Assembly: GCA_031289325.1 (NCBI GenBank)
Contig: JAITPS010000261.1
Span: forward strand, 1-9,376
Reading direction: 5' to 3'
Source: Candidatus Methanovirga meridionalis
Lineage (GTDB): Archaea > Methanobacteriota > Methanobacteria > Methanobacteriales > Methanobacteriaceae
Length of the DNA: 9,376 nucleotides
Shown here: piece by piece, positions 1 to 5,772 of the stretch
Numbering within the stretch: the first letter of the stretch is position 1
Layout: every line of letters begins with the position of its first letter
Made by a program: the position numbers and the translations under genes
Notes under the pieces: generated by a model
Told to the model about the DNA's origin: nothing
Databases searched by the model: none
What the model saw: the letters and a program-made list of their open reading frames with translations, nothing else

Positions 1-411
1 TGATGTTTAACTTATTTTAAGAACTATTTCATGATAATTTTGAAAAGTACAATAGATAATTTATTTAAATTCAAAATTATAACTTTAATACTTCCAAATT
101 TTTAAATAGAATCAATACAATGTAAATTAAAATTTGAATTCTATTTAATTAAAATAAACATTTTTAAATCTTCTGAATTTAAAATTAAAGCTATTTGCAT
201 CAACTAAGAATTTTACTTTGAATTTTAATTGTTTAAAAACTGTTATTCTTTAATTTGAAGATCATGAAACTTTATTTTAAGAATTATCTTTCAAAAAAAT
301 TTGTACTTTTGAAAAATATATGATATTTAACTGTGAATTATACTAAATAATCATGGAAATTCCATTAATTTTTTATACTTTTCAGACACCTTGAATTTAA
401 TAATTATCAAT
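1..411. other. A/T-rich gene-free stretch
   Basis: No credible reading frame is seen on either strand; stops are dense in all frames. It holds an 11-bp perfect inverted repeat (TTAAATAGAAT at 102-112 and its complement at 138-148, 25-base loop). There is also a loose direct similarity between about 11-40 and 271-300 (TTATTTTAAGAA followed by ATT/ACT-rich sequence). In DNA of this composition such repeats can arise by chance. What lies left of the window is unknown. Confidence 0.5.
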
Positions 412-445
412 AAAAAAATACGAAAATTTTATATACTATGAAATG
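412..445 (+). promoter_or_regulatory. Promoter of first coiled-coil gene (duplicated block)
   Basis: An A-run and CGAAAA (BRE-like, 421-426) precede the TATA box TTTATATA at 428-435, then CTATGAA. The 34-bp block recurs at 1150-1183 with one mismatch, in front of the paralogous gene. Transcription would start near 457-460, giving a leader of about 70 bases. Just upstream, 391-410 is a degenerate form of the palindrome that precedes the second promoter. Confidence 0.65.
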
Positions 446-514
446 GTAATAATAATTATATGATTATCATGAAAATTTTGATCGTGATTATTGAAGGAAA
501 TGTTTAATTTATTT

Positions 515-522
515 AGGGGGTG
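515..522 (+). promoter_or_regulatory. Ribosome binding site deciding a TTG start
   Basis: AGGGGGTG matches GGAGGTG with one mismatch and lies 6 bases before TTG at 529. In the paralog, GGAGGTG (1224-1230) lies 8 bases before its ATG. The two upstream regions align so that TTG 529 corresponds to ATG 1239. A GTG at 520 would lie inside this site and have no Shine-Dalgarno sequence of its own at a usual distance. Confidence 0.6.
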
Positions 523-528
523 TTTAAT

Positions 529-873
529 TTGGTTGATAATGAGGATATAATGGCTGAATTAAAAAAACTTAATTCTCGTTTGGATAGAATTGAGAATAAT
601 CATTTAGAGCATATCTATAATGATTTAGAATATCTACGTGTTGAATCTGCTAAGCATACTGTTCGGTTTGATAGTATTGATAAGCAGTTTGAAGGTGTTG
701 ATAAACAATTTGAAGCTGTTGATAAACAGTTTGAAGGTCTTGATAAGCAATTTAATAATATTGATAAGCATCTTGATACTTTTAAATGGATGTTTGGTTC
801 TATTATCATTATTTTTGTGGTGTTATTAGGTTTTGTTTTAAATTCGAGTTTTGGAGGTTTAATTCATACTTAA
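529..873 (+). CDS. Coiled-coil heptad-repeat protein with C-terminal membrane anchor (copy 1)
   Basis: Function unknown. From TTG 529 the protein has 114 residues. Residues 5-47 are charged and probably helical. Residues 51-85 are five 7-residue repeats of the form DKQFEGV, DKQFEAV, DKQFEGL, DKQFNNI, DKHLDTF, encoded by 21-bp DNA repeats at 679-783; F and V/L/I fall 3-4 apart as in a coiled coil. Residues 87-105 (WMFGS then IIIIFVVLLGFV) are one membrane segment, followed by a short tail. No signal peptide is seen, so I infer a tail-anchored protein with the coil in the cytoplasm. The layout recalls Borrelia Bdr repeat proteins and phage XhlA-like proteins (coiled coil plus one membrane helix), but this is architecture only. 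It is a tandem paralog of 1239-1604, with the C-terminal 50 residues identical. Other possible starts are GTG 520 and ATG 550. Confidence 0.8.
   Translation: MVDNEDIMAELKKLNSRLDRIENNHLEHIYNDLEYLRVESAKHTVRFDSIDKQFEGVDKQFEAVDKQFEGLDKQFNNIDKHLDTFKWMFGSIIIIFVVLLGFVLNSSFGGLIHT
679..783 (+). repeat. 21-bp tandem repeats inside coiled-coil gene 1
   Basis: Five in-frame 21-bp units start at 679, 700, 721, 742 and 763, each beginning GATAAR CA and encoding one heptad. The first three are closest to each other. Because unit length is a multiple of three, slippage could lengthen or shorten the coil without breaking the frame. Confidence 0.85.
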
Positions 874-1050
874 AAAGTTAATAGCTATTCTTTTAATAGC
901 TGTTCTCTGTGCTGACTCTTGTTCTGCTACTTATTTTGGTGAGCATAGTTGTTGATTGAGAATCAACATAATGGTTTTGTGCATTGGGAGTTATGTAATA
1001 GTGTTAATGGACATGTGGCTGATACTACTTATTTACCTGTTAATTTATAG
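866..1050 (+). pseudogene. Remnant of a short secreted-protein ORF behind coiled-coil gene 1
   Basis: A GGAGGT at 853-858, inside the end of the upstream gene, sits 7 bases before an ATA codon (866-868) where ATG would be expected. The open frame then reads LKKLIAILLIAVLCA and SATYFGEHSC, typical of a signal peptide, and stops at TGA 953-955. In another frame, from 958, coding-like sequence continues (ENQHNGFVHWELCNSVNG and so on) to TAG 1048-1050. I read this as one small gene, about 60 codons, that lost its start codon and frame. The break falls in an inverted repeat at 951-967. The second copy (1597-1686) has five changed codons in 27; all six base changes are non-synonymous, which argues against present selection. 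Alternatives are ATA initiation or chance open frames. Confidence 0.45.
951..967 (+). repeat. Hairpin at the end of duplicated unit 1
   Basis: GTTGATT-GAG-AATCAAC has a perfect 7-bp stem and a 3-base loop. The match between the two duplicated units ends two bases later (969/1700). The remnant ORF stops inside it. It may be a terminator hairpin or a recombination junction; no T-run follows. Confidence 0.5.
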
Positions 1051-1130
1051 ATGTTAAACCTTTAAACTATTTTAATAATTTTAAAAAAATTATAATATTA
1101 TTTTTAAGCATGTGAGTAAATTCTCATAAG

Positions 1131-1148
1131 TTGAAAATAAATTTTCAA
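1131..1148 (+). repeat. Palindrome before promoter 2
   Basis: TTGAAAATAAATTTTCAA has 7-bp arms around TAAA. It recurs exactly at 1709-1726 and nearly so at 1811-1827 (last base differs); 391-410 looks like a worn copy before promoter 1. Here it ends just before the promoter block at 1150. It could be an operator or simply part of the duplicated unit. Confidence 0.55.
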
Positions 1149-1149
1149 C

Positions 1150-1183
1150 AAAAAAATACGAAAATTTTATATGCTATGAAATG
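1150..1183 (+). promoter_or_regulatory. Promoter of second coiled-coil gene
   Basis: This is the second copy of the block at 412-445, with 33 of 34 bases identical. The BRE-like CGAAAA is at 1159-1164 and the TATA box TTTATATG at 1166-1173, followed by CTATGAA. Predicted initiation is near 1195-1198, giving a leader of about 40 bases, shorter than for gene 1. Confidence 0.65.
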
Positions 1184-1238
1184 ATAATTTATTAGCTATT
1201 TTTGTTTGTTGTGTTGTTAGGTTGGAGGTGTATATTTA

Positions 1239-1604
1239 ATGAATTCTGAGGATTTAATTTTAAGTAAATTAGATGAGTTGAAAGATGATTATAAGGAATT
1301 GAATAAAAGATTTGATAAAATTGAGAATAATCATTTAGAGCATATCTATAATGATTTAGAATATCTGCGTGTTGAGTCTGCTAAGCATACTGTTCGGTTT
1401 GATAGTATTGATAATCAGTTTAAGGGTGTTGATAAACAATTTGAGAGTGTTGATAAACAGTTTGAAGGTCTTGATAAGCAATTTAATAATATTGATAAGC
1501 ATCTTGATACTTTTAAATGGATGTTTGGTTCTATTATCATTATTTTTGTAGTGTTATTAGGTTTTGTTTTAAATTCGAGTTTTGGAGGTTTAATTCATAC
1601 TTAA
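1239..1604 (+). CDS. Coiled-coil heptad-repeat protein with C-terminal membrane anchor (copy 2)
   Basis: This 121-residue paralog of 529-873 has unknown function. ATG 1239 follows GGAGGTG (1224-1230) at 8 bases, a strong site. Residues 3-26 differ from copy 1 (SEDLILSKLDELKDDYKELN), and from residue 28 on the two are nearly the same. Five heptads occupy residues 58-92 (DNQFKGV, DKQFESV, DKQFEGL, DKQFNNI, DKHLDTF). The membrane helix is at 94-112, followed by the tail NSSFGGLIHT. No signal peptide is seen. Between copies, 588-870 carries nine base differences, four of them synonymous, and the last 50 residues are identical. This suggests recent duplication, with the protein still under selection or kept alike by gene conversion. 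The divergent N-termini and conserved coil and anchor suggest partners that pair through the coil at the membrane, which is inference only. It converges with tgtA. Confidence 0.85.
   Translation: MNSEDLILSKLDELKDDYKELNKRFDKIENNHLEHIYNDLEYLRVESAKHTVRFDSIDNQFKGVDKQFESVDKQFEGLDKQFNNIDKHLDTFKWMFGSIIIIFVVLLGFVLNSSFGGLIHT
1410..1514 (+). repeat. 21-bp tandem repeats inside coiled-coil gene 2
   Basis: Five in-frame 21-bp units start at 1410, 1431, 1452, 1473 and 1494. The last three are identical to those of copy 1; the first two carry the K/N, E/K and A/S replacements. The number of units is the same in both genes. Confidence 0.85.
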
Positions 1605-1686
1605 AAAGTTAATAGCTATTCTTTTAATATATGTTCTCTGTGATGGCTCTTGTTTTGCTACTTATTTTGGTGAGCATAGTTATTGA
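1597..1686 (+). pseudogene. Second copy of the secreted-protein ORF remnant
   Basis: It has the same layout as 866-955: GGAGGT at 1584-1589, ATA at 1597-1599, then LKKLIAILLIYVLCDGSCFA and TYFGEHSY up to TGA 1684-1686. The coding-like continuation present behind copy 1 is missing: homology ends at 1700 and sequence resembling the start of a third unit follows. The start defect is shared, so it predates the duplication or was spread by conversion. Confidence 0.4.
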
Positions 1687-1697
1687 TTGAGAATCAA
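1683..1697 (+). repeat. Hairpin at the end of duplicated unit 2
   Basis: TTGATT-GAG-AATCAA has a 6-bp stem and corresponds to 952-966. A G-to-A change removed the outermost pair seen in copy 1. Homology between the units stops at 1700. Confidence 0.45.
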
Positions 1698-1914
1698 CAT
1701 GATATAATTTGAAAATAAATTTTCAACAATAAAAAAATAAAAATTATTATTTAAAAAATTAACTTAATGTTAATTCAAAACTCTTAAACAAGTGAATAAA
1801 TTCTCTTAAGTTGAAAATAAATTTTCATGAGTAAGATATTTAAAAATAATGATTAATTACAAACCATTTTTTACATTTCTATAACTATCATTAAAAGTTA
1901 TGGAAGATCCTCTT

Positions 1915-1922
1915 AAAAAAAA
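1915..1922 (-). terminator. T-run terminator of tgtA
   Basis: On the minus strand, eight T residues lie 16-23 bases after the tgtA stop, framed by a weak 5-bp inverted repeat (1910-1914 and 1929-1933). Oligo-T runs suffice for termination in many archaea. A small hairpin further on (1879-1903) may help. Confidence 0.45.
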
Positions 1923-1937
1923 TATTAGAAGAGATAT

Positions 1938-3917
1938 TTAAAGAAATCCCTTTCTATTTTTAATAGCTTGTCCTACATTGAAATTCATGATTTCATTATA
2001 ATTAAGTAATGATTTACCAAAAGCTAATAAATCATCATTTTCATTAACAATTAAAACCTCATCTTTAGCACGGATATTTGGATCGCCATCTATCACAAAC
2101 TTTGAAAATACTGTTTTTCCTTCACGGGAAAAGGGTTCACAATCAGCATTTACAATTACTCTGTTTTTAGGAAACTCAATATTTTTATGTAATCTTCTTG
2201 CACCCTCTTTTGCAAGAACAAAATAAGAATCCGAAGCTCTCATATTTGCTATAAGTTCATCATCACAGTAAATGTGTCTAATTTTTCCAGTTTTCTTACT
2301 TTTTTCAATTTTAGTTTCTCCATTGAATAAAGCCTCTCCTGCACCATTTCCAAACTGATAATCAGCAATTGCTTTTATTTTATCTTGGTCATTGACTTTA
2401 AAACTAATAATATCGGACTGAGGATGTATTCTATATAAATCTAATTGATATTCTTCAACAACATGAGAATGGATTAATATTTGTGAATAGTTATCAATAA
2501 AATCTAATAAAAAATTTTTAACAAATTCAATCGCATCAAGATCTTTTATCTTAGGAGATTCATGTTGAGATAAAGGATATGCTTCATCAATATTTAGAGG
2601 AACCAAGCAAAATGGGATATCAGCAACCATAAAATCTGTCTTATTTAAATCTATTTGCATTTCTTCCCCATAAACATAGAAACTTCCTAATTTATCAGGA
2701 ATATTGTTGGAATATGGTTTTTTATAATCTGATAAAATAGCTAAATCTCTTTTTTTATCCATCTCATTTAACTTCATTAAATGTCTTGTTACTTCTGGTC
2801 TTTTTAAAGATTCAGAGCCTGTATAGAAAAATGCTGATTTTTTAACTCTTGGATCATACACTTCCAAGTTATTTGAATAATCTCCAAATTTTCTATATGC
2901 ATCCAATAACATTGGATGTACTCTTGACCTTTCTTCAACAAGTTCACTAAGATTTCCATCCATAATTGCTTGTCTTATAACTCTAATTTCTGCAAAACTA
3001 ACATATAAATTATGTTCAGCTATTAACTTTGTTCTTTCTTTTTTATCCATTGCTCTTAAATCATCAGGTGTGTATTTATTACAAATTTCACAAGAACATG
3101 GCATTTCATGTAAATTTTCAAGTTTATAACTTCCTCTTGTGGTTAAAAATCTATCATTTTCAGCATATAATATGTAAGCTGCAGAATCAAATAAATCACA
3201 TCCCATTGCAACAGCTAAAGCAAATAACATAGGATGTCCAGCACCCATTAAGTGTCGTGGTTTAGAATCTGGTAAATTAGATACAGAATTCATTACTACA
3301 TCCACTAAAGCACTATAATGATACGATTCCATTAATGGAACAATAGCTCCAATAGGATATATATCACAATCTAAAGTAGAAAGATCTCTTGCAGATTTAG
3401 ATCTTAAATCAAGAAATGTTGAACCTTGTACCACAGAATTAAGTAACATATTCATTTTTCCATTGTCCCTAATTTTTTTTGCTTCTTTAGCATTTTTTAA
3501 TGTAATTTCCAAATCTTTTTCTGCTTTAGTCCTTGTTGAATATGGGGCTGTTGGAATATCTAATGATGTTCCAATGTCTGTTTTCATTGTTTCTTGAAAT
3601 TCAATTATTTCTTGATTACTTACTTCAAGATCCCCATAGACTGATAATTGATAAGATCCAGAATCCGTCATCACACTCCCATCAAAATTAATTAAATCAT
3701 GAACCCCATTATTTAAAGCTTTACTTTTTAATTCTTCATCTTTATAAATAATGTATGCATTAGTAATTACAATATCCGCACCAAACTTACTAATATCAAC
3801 TACTTGCTTTCCTGGATGTATAACAGGCATTAAATTAGGTGTTCTAACAAGCCCATGTGCTGTTTTGAAAACACCAATTCTTCCTCTTGAATCCTTATTT
3901 TTAATTGTAAAATCCAT
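1938..3917 (-). CDS. tgtA: tRNA-guanine(15) transglycosylase (archaeosine synthesis)
   Basis: The enzyme exchanges guanine 15 in the D-loop of archaeal tRNA for preQ0, the first tRNA-bound step of archaeosine formation in the cytoplasm. The protein has 659 residues, full length for the archaeal family. The N-terminal TIM-barrel domain carries MTDSGSYQ with Asp85 and GCDLFDSAAY with Asp244 as probable catalytic residues. The zinc site is Cys274, Cys276, Cys279 (PCSCEIC) and His302; the spacing matches the Pyrococcus horikoshii enzyme as I recall it. A central domain follows, and residues 584-659 form a PUA RNA-binding domain. These features separate it from bacterial queuine-type TGT, which lacks PUA. 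The ATG has AAGGAGT (complement of 3927-3933) 9 bases upstream. It appears to be a single-gene transcript; no preQ0 or amidotransferase gene lies beside it. All key residues are intact. Confidence 0.97.
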   Translation of the reverse strand: MDFTIKNKDSRGRIGVFKTAHGLVRTPNLMPVIHPGKQVVDISKFGADIVITNAYIIYKDEELKSKALNNGVHDLINFDGSVMTDSGSYQLSVYGDLEVSNQEIIEFQETMKTDIGTSLDIPTAPYSTRTKAEKDLEITLKNAKEAKKIRDNGKMNMLLNSVVQGSTFLDLRSKSARDLSTLDCDIYPIGAIVPLMESYHYSALVDVVMNSVSNLPDSKPRHLMGAGHPMLFALAVAMGCDLFDSAAYILYAENDRFLTTRGSYKLENLHEMPCSCEICNKYTPDDLRAMDKKERTKLIAEHNLYVSFAEIRVIRQAIMDGNLSELVEERSRVHPMLLDAYRKFGDYSNNLEVYDPRVKKSAFFYTGSESLKRPEVTRHLMKLNEMDKKRDLAILSDYKKPYSNNIPDKLGSFYVYGEEMQIDLNKTDFMVADIPFCLVPLNIDEAYPLSQHESPKIKDLDAIEFVKNFLLDFIDNYSQILIHSHVVEEYQLDLYRIHPQSDIISFKVNDQDKIKAIADYQFGNGAGEALFNGETKIEKSKKTGKIRHIYCDDELIANMRASDSYFVLAKEGARRLHKNIEFPKNRVIVNADCEPFSREGKTVFSKFVIDGDPNIRAKDEVLIVNENDDLLAFGKSLLNYNEIMNFNVGQAIKNRKGFL

Positions 3918-4445
3918 TTTATTCCAACTCCTTTATCAAAAATTTTAAATTTAACTAAATAGTTATTAATTTAACTAAATATCTATTTAAAAAAATTAAT
4001 CTATATGTTTAATTAAAAATGATTGTAAAATTTTAATCACTTTTTACATTGCTTAATAAATTATTTTCTATTGTTTAGGTGTTGAAAATACTTCTACTAA
4101 ATCATTAACAACATAATTGTATAACATCAATTATACTAATTAAGAAATCTAAACTATTAAATATTTAATTAGCAATATTTAATTAACTATAATAGATAGT
4201 AGTAAAAGTATTTTTTCTTATTTATAAACTTAAAGACAATATTAATATATTTTTAATACAATATTAAATTTATAAAAACAAATGGAGCTGTGAATAATTC
4301 ACGGATAAATTAATTTTCCAACTTTTATTCAAATGTATATATTAAGTAAAAGACCTTTTTTAATGTTGCATTGATCTTATAAATTCCTTAAAATGCTTTA
4401 AAAAATTATGTATTATAAATATTATTATTTAAAAATAACAATTCT
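3918..4445. other. Gene-free spacer between tgtA and orphan ORF
   Basis: No supported gene is seen. Beyond the tgtA leader, 4086-4213 contains nested imperfect inverted repeats: AAATACTTCTACT at 4086-4098 against AGTAGTAAAAGTATTT at 4198-4213, with inner arms ATAATTG/CAATTAT at 4113-4119 and 4128-4134. A 6-bp palindrome, GTGAATAATTCAC, lies at 4290-4302. None of these can be tied to a known element. Confidence 0.4.
3948..3981 (-). promoter_or_regulatory. Paired direct repeat upstream of tgtA
   Basis: A 14-base repeat (AATTTAACTAAATA on the plus strand) occurs at 3948-3961 and 3968-3981, exactly 20 bp apart, or about two helical turns. It lies 31-64 bases before the tgtA start, where a regulator or the initiation complex could bind. 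No strong TATA box was found; ACATATAG (complement of about 4001-4008) is the nearest candidate. Chance is possible at this base composition. Confidence 0.35.
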
Positions 4446-4682
4446 TTAAAAATAAAACAATTCTTCAAAATTCAAAGGATTATCCTGCCTAAAATAATTT
4501 GGTTTCACTCTTCCAAAATCAACAGTTTTATAAGAACCATTAAACTTAAATAAATCCAAAGCATTTTCACTACAACTTAGTATTATAAAATCACCATCCA
4601 CTATATTTATTGTTGAAGTATATAAAATCTTCATTTTCGGATATAAATCCTTAAAACTATAACAAATAATGTGTTTAACCAT
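4446..4682 (-). CDS. Hypothetical protein, 78 residues
   Basis: I do not recognise this protein. It has mixed hydrophobic and charged composition, no signal peptide and no clear membrane helix. The middle (INIVDGDFIILSCSENAL) reads like a small alpha/beta fold, and the end is rich in aromatics (FEELFYF). An in-frame stop lies two codons before the ATG, so the frame cannot extend upstream. No Shine-Dalgarno sequence is visible; A/T-rich TATA-like sequence around 4700-4720 would allow a nearly leaderless transcript. Downstream the minus strand is rich in T-runs, suitable for termination. It stands alone, with tgtA about 530 bp downstream. It could be a real small gene, a fragment of a larger one, or a chance frame; the protein-like composition favours the first two. 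Confidence 0.5.
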   Translation of the reverse strand: MVKHIICYSFKDLYPKMKILYTSTINIVDGDFIILSCSENALDLFKFNGSYKTVDFGRVKPNYFRQDNPLNFEELFYF

Positions 4683-4738
4683 AAATTATATGAATGAAGA
4701 TTAAATAATTTTAATAGTGGTTTAAGAATATTTAAAAG

Positions 4739-4864
4739 ATGAATATGGGATGGAAAGAGTATACTAAAATTTGTAACTTAAATTATAGGAATATTGGCTT
4801 ATTTTATGGGTTAAATTCCATGAATCAAGATTCTAAAAAGACAACCTCAGAAAAAAAAGATTGA
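4739..4864 (+). CDS. Doubtful small ORF, 41 residues
   Basis: ATG 4739 (or 4745) opens a 41-codon frame: MNMGWKEYTKICNLNYRN, then GLFYGLNSMNQ and a charged tail SKKTTSEKKD. The stop TGA lies in the first unit of the 25-bp tandem repeat. No ribosome site is visible. The composition is protein-like rather than the K/N/I/F-only product of random A/T DNA, but the length is small. It may be real, the start of a gene cut off by the repeat, or chance. Confidence 0.25.
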   Translation: MNMGWKEYTKICNLNYRNIGLFYGLNSMNQDSKKTTSEKKD

Positions 4865-4996
4865 TAATAAAGTGAAAAAGAGAGATTGAGTATAAAGTGA
4901 AAAAGAGAGATTGAGTATAAAGTGAAAAAGAGAGATTGACTATAAAGTGAAAAAGAGAGATTGACTATAAAGTGAAAAAGAGAGATTGAGTATAAA
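4859..4996 (+). repeat. 25-bp direct tandem repeat, 5.5 copies
   Basis: Units start at 4859, 4884, 4909, 4934, 4959 and 4984 (the last is 13 bases). Each starts GATTGA, then TATAAAGTG, then AAAAAGAGA. The only variable place is positions 7-8: unit 1 has TA, units 2-3 and 6 have GT, units 4-5 have CT. The plus strand is almost all purine apart from a few T. Unit length is not a multiple of three and every frame meets stops, so it is noncoding. There are no spacers, so it is not CRISPR. It could be a satellite-like array or a protein-binding iteron. Confidence 0.9.
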
Positions 4997-5561
4997 TTCT
5001 AAAATAAAGAACAATTTAATTGATATGAAATAAAATAAGATTAAAAATTAAGATATTATCATAAAAAATGTCGAATAAATACTTAAAAGTCAGTTAAGGA
5101 TTAAATCACTGCTAATAATGTAAAAATATGTGTAAAATGTATGATTATCAATTAAATTGAGTTAAAAATATTTAAATACTGATAAAATTATAGTTATTAT
5201 TATTTTGTAAGATATAAACAATTTAAAAAAGAAATAATTTTCAGATTGACAGCAGTGTTATTGTATATCCATTAAAAAATTTTTGAATTAAAAATAAATT
5301 TTGAAAGTTTCATCCTCCAAATTTTTAAGATTCTTAAATCATTAAATAAACCATTATTTTTAGTTTAAATTATTATAATTCAATATTTCAAAGTTTTTTT
5401 ATTGTTTAAACATTTATTTAATCATTAAATTGAATATTGGATGAAAAAGTTGGAATAATTTCAAATTAAGACATTTTAATAATCCATTATTTTAAATAAT
5501 TCCTTTCAACTATTATTTATTTAAATAAAGAATAATTAACAATTTTTAATAAAGTTTTTAA

Positions 5562-5586
5562 AACCGAATCATTTATATACTATGAA
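5562..5586 (+). promoter_or_regulatory. Upstream promoter candidate for the secreted-protein gene
   Basis: AACCGAAT (BRE-like) precedes TTTATATACTATGAA at 5572-5586. That 15-mer is identical to 428-442 in the promoter of coiled-coil gene 1. Initiation near 5602-5606 would give a leader of about 170 bases for the gene at 5773, unless a short untranslated RNA is made. Confidence 0.5.
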
Positions 5587-5725
5587 GATTCAATTATATT
5601 ATTGTATGAAGATATTTTTGTAAAAGATACTTTTCAATTACAAAATAATTTTTCATACACTTAATTTTTGCATTATATAAAATTATATAAATAAATAAAA
5701 TATTTTTTATTAAGTGCATTAATTA

Positions 5726-5740
5726 TTTTATATATAAAAT
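5726..5740 (+). promoter_or_regulatory. Proximal promoter candidate for the secreted-protein gene
   Basis: TTTTATATATAAAAT forms a good TATA box centred near 5732. Initiation about 26 bases on (near 5758) would begin at the ribosome site AGGAGGT (5757-5763). That is a tight fit, so either the start lies slightly earlier or the upstream promoter is the main one. Confidence 0.4.
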
Positions 5741-5772
5741 AGTTTTTTTTTAAAATAGGAGGTAAATAAATA

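Larger units (their letters stand above)
1605..1937. other. Convergent spacer with a gene-less third unit start
   Basis: This stretch lies between coiled-coil gene 2 and the tgtA stop. After the second ORF remnant, 1709-1726 repeats the palindrome exactly. It is followed by CAATAAAAAAATA and A/T-rich sequence resembling a decayed promoter block (to about 1745). A further palindrome copy lies at 1811-1827, preceded by AGTGAATAAATTCTCTTAAG, which resembles 1113-1130. An 8-bp hairpin with one G:T pair (1879-1903) precedes the tgtA terminator. No further gene is seen. Confidence 0.5.
4997..5771. other. Long gene-free A/T-rich stretch before the secreted-protein gene
   Basis: No gene is seen. It contains two promoter candidates for 5773 (5562-5586 and 5726-5740). 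An 8-bp inverted repeat, CACTTAAT/ATTAAGTG, at 5658-5665 and 5709-5716 could fold in a long leader. A 17-base sequence at 5481-5497 (AATCCATTATTTTAAAT) recurs at 9212-9228. Around 5241-5270 the base composition is slightly less A/T-rich, without a recognisable RNA gene. Confidence 0.45.

Noticed and set aside
520..528. GTG 520 as start of coiled-coil gene 1
   Set aside because: The GTG is part of the ribosome site; alignment with copy 2 places the start at TTG 529.
500..550. ATG at 500 as a leader peptide
   Set aside because: GGAA precedes it only weakly, its 16-codon frame ends at TAA 548-550, and nothing similar lies before copy 2.
615..809. Open frames antisense to, or shifted within, the two coiled-coil genes
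   Set aside because: They arise from the 21-bp repeats and give low-complexity leucine/serine/asparagine text; the sense frame has repeats with proper heptads, a ribosome site and a membrane anchor.
944..967. Programmed -1 frameshift joining the two halves of the secreted-protein remnant
   Set aside because: A -1 shift would join the frames, but GTTGTTG is not a canonical slippery heptamer, the hairpin has no spacer, and copy 2 lacks the second half.
3029..3232. Plus-strand frames inside tgtA (also 3751-3948)
   Set aside because: They lie antisense to well-conserved TGT catalytic and zinc-site sequence and have no promoter or ribosome site.
4859..4996. CRISPR array
   Set aside because: Units are directly adjacent at 25 bp with no spacers, and no cas gene is present.
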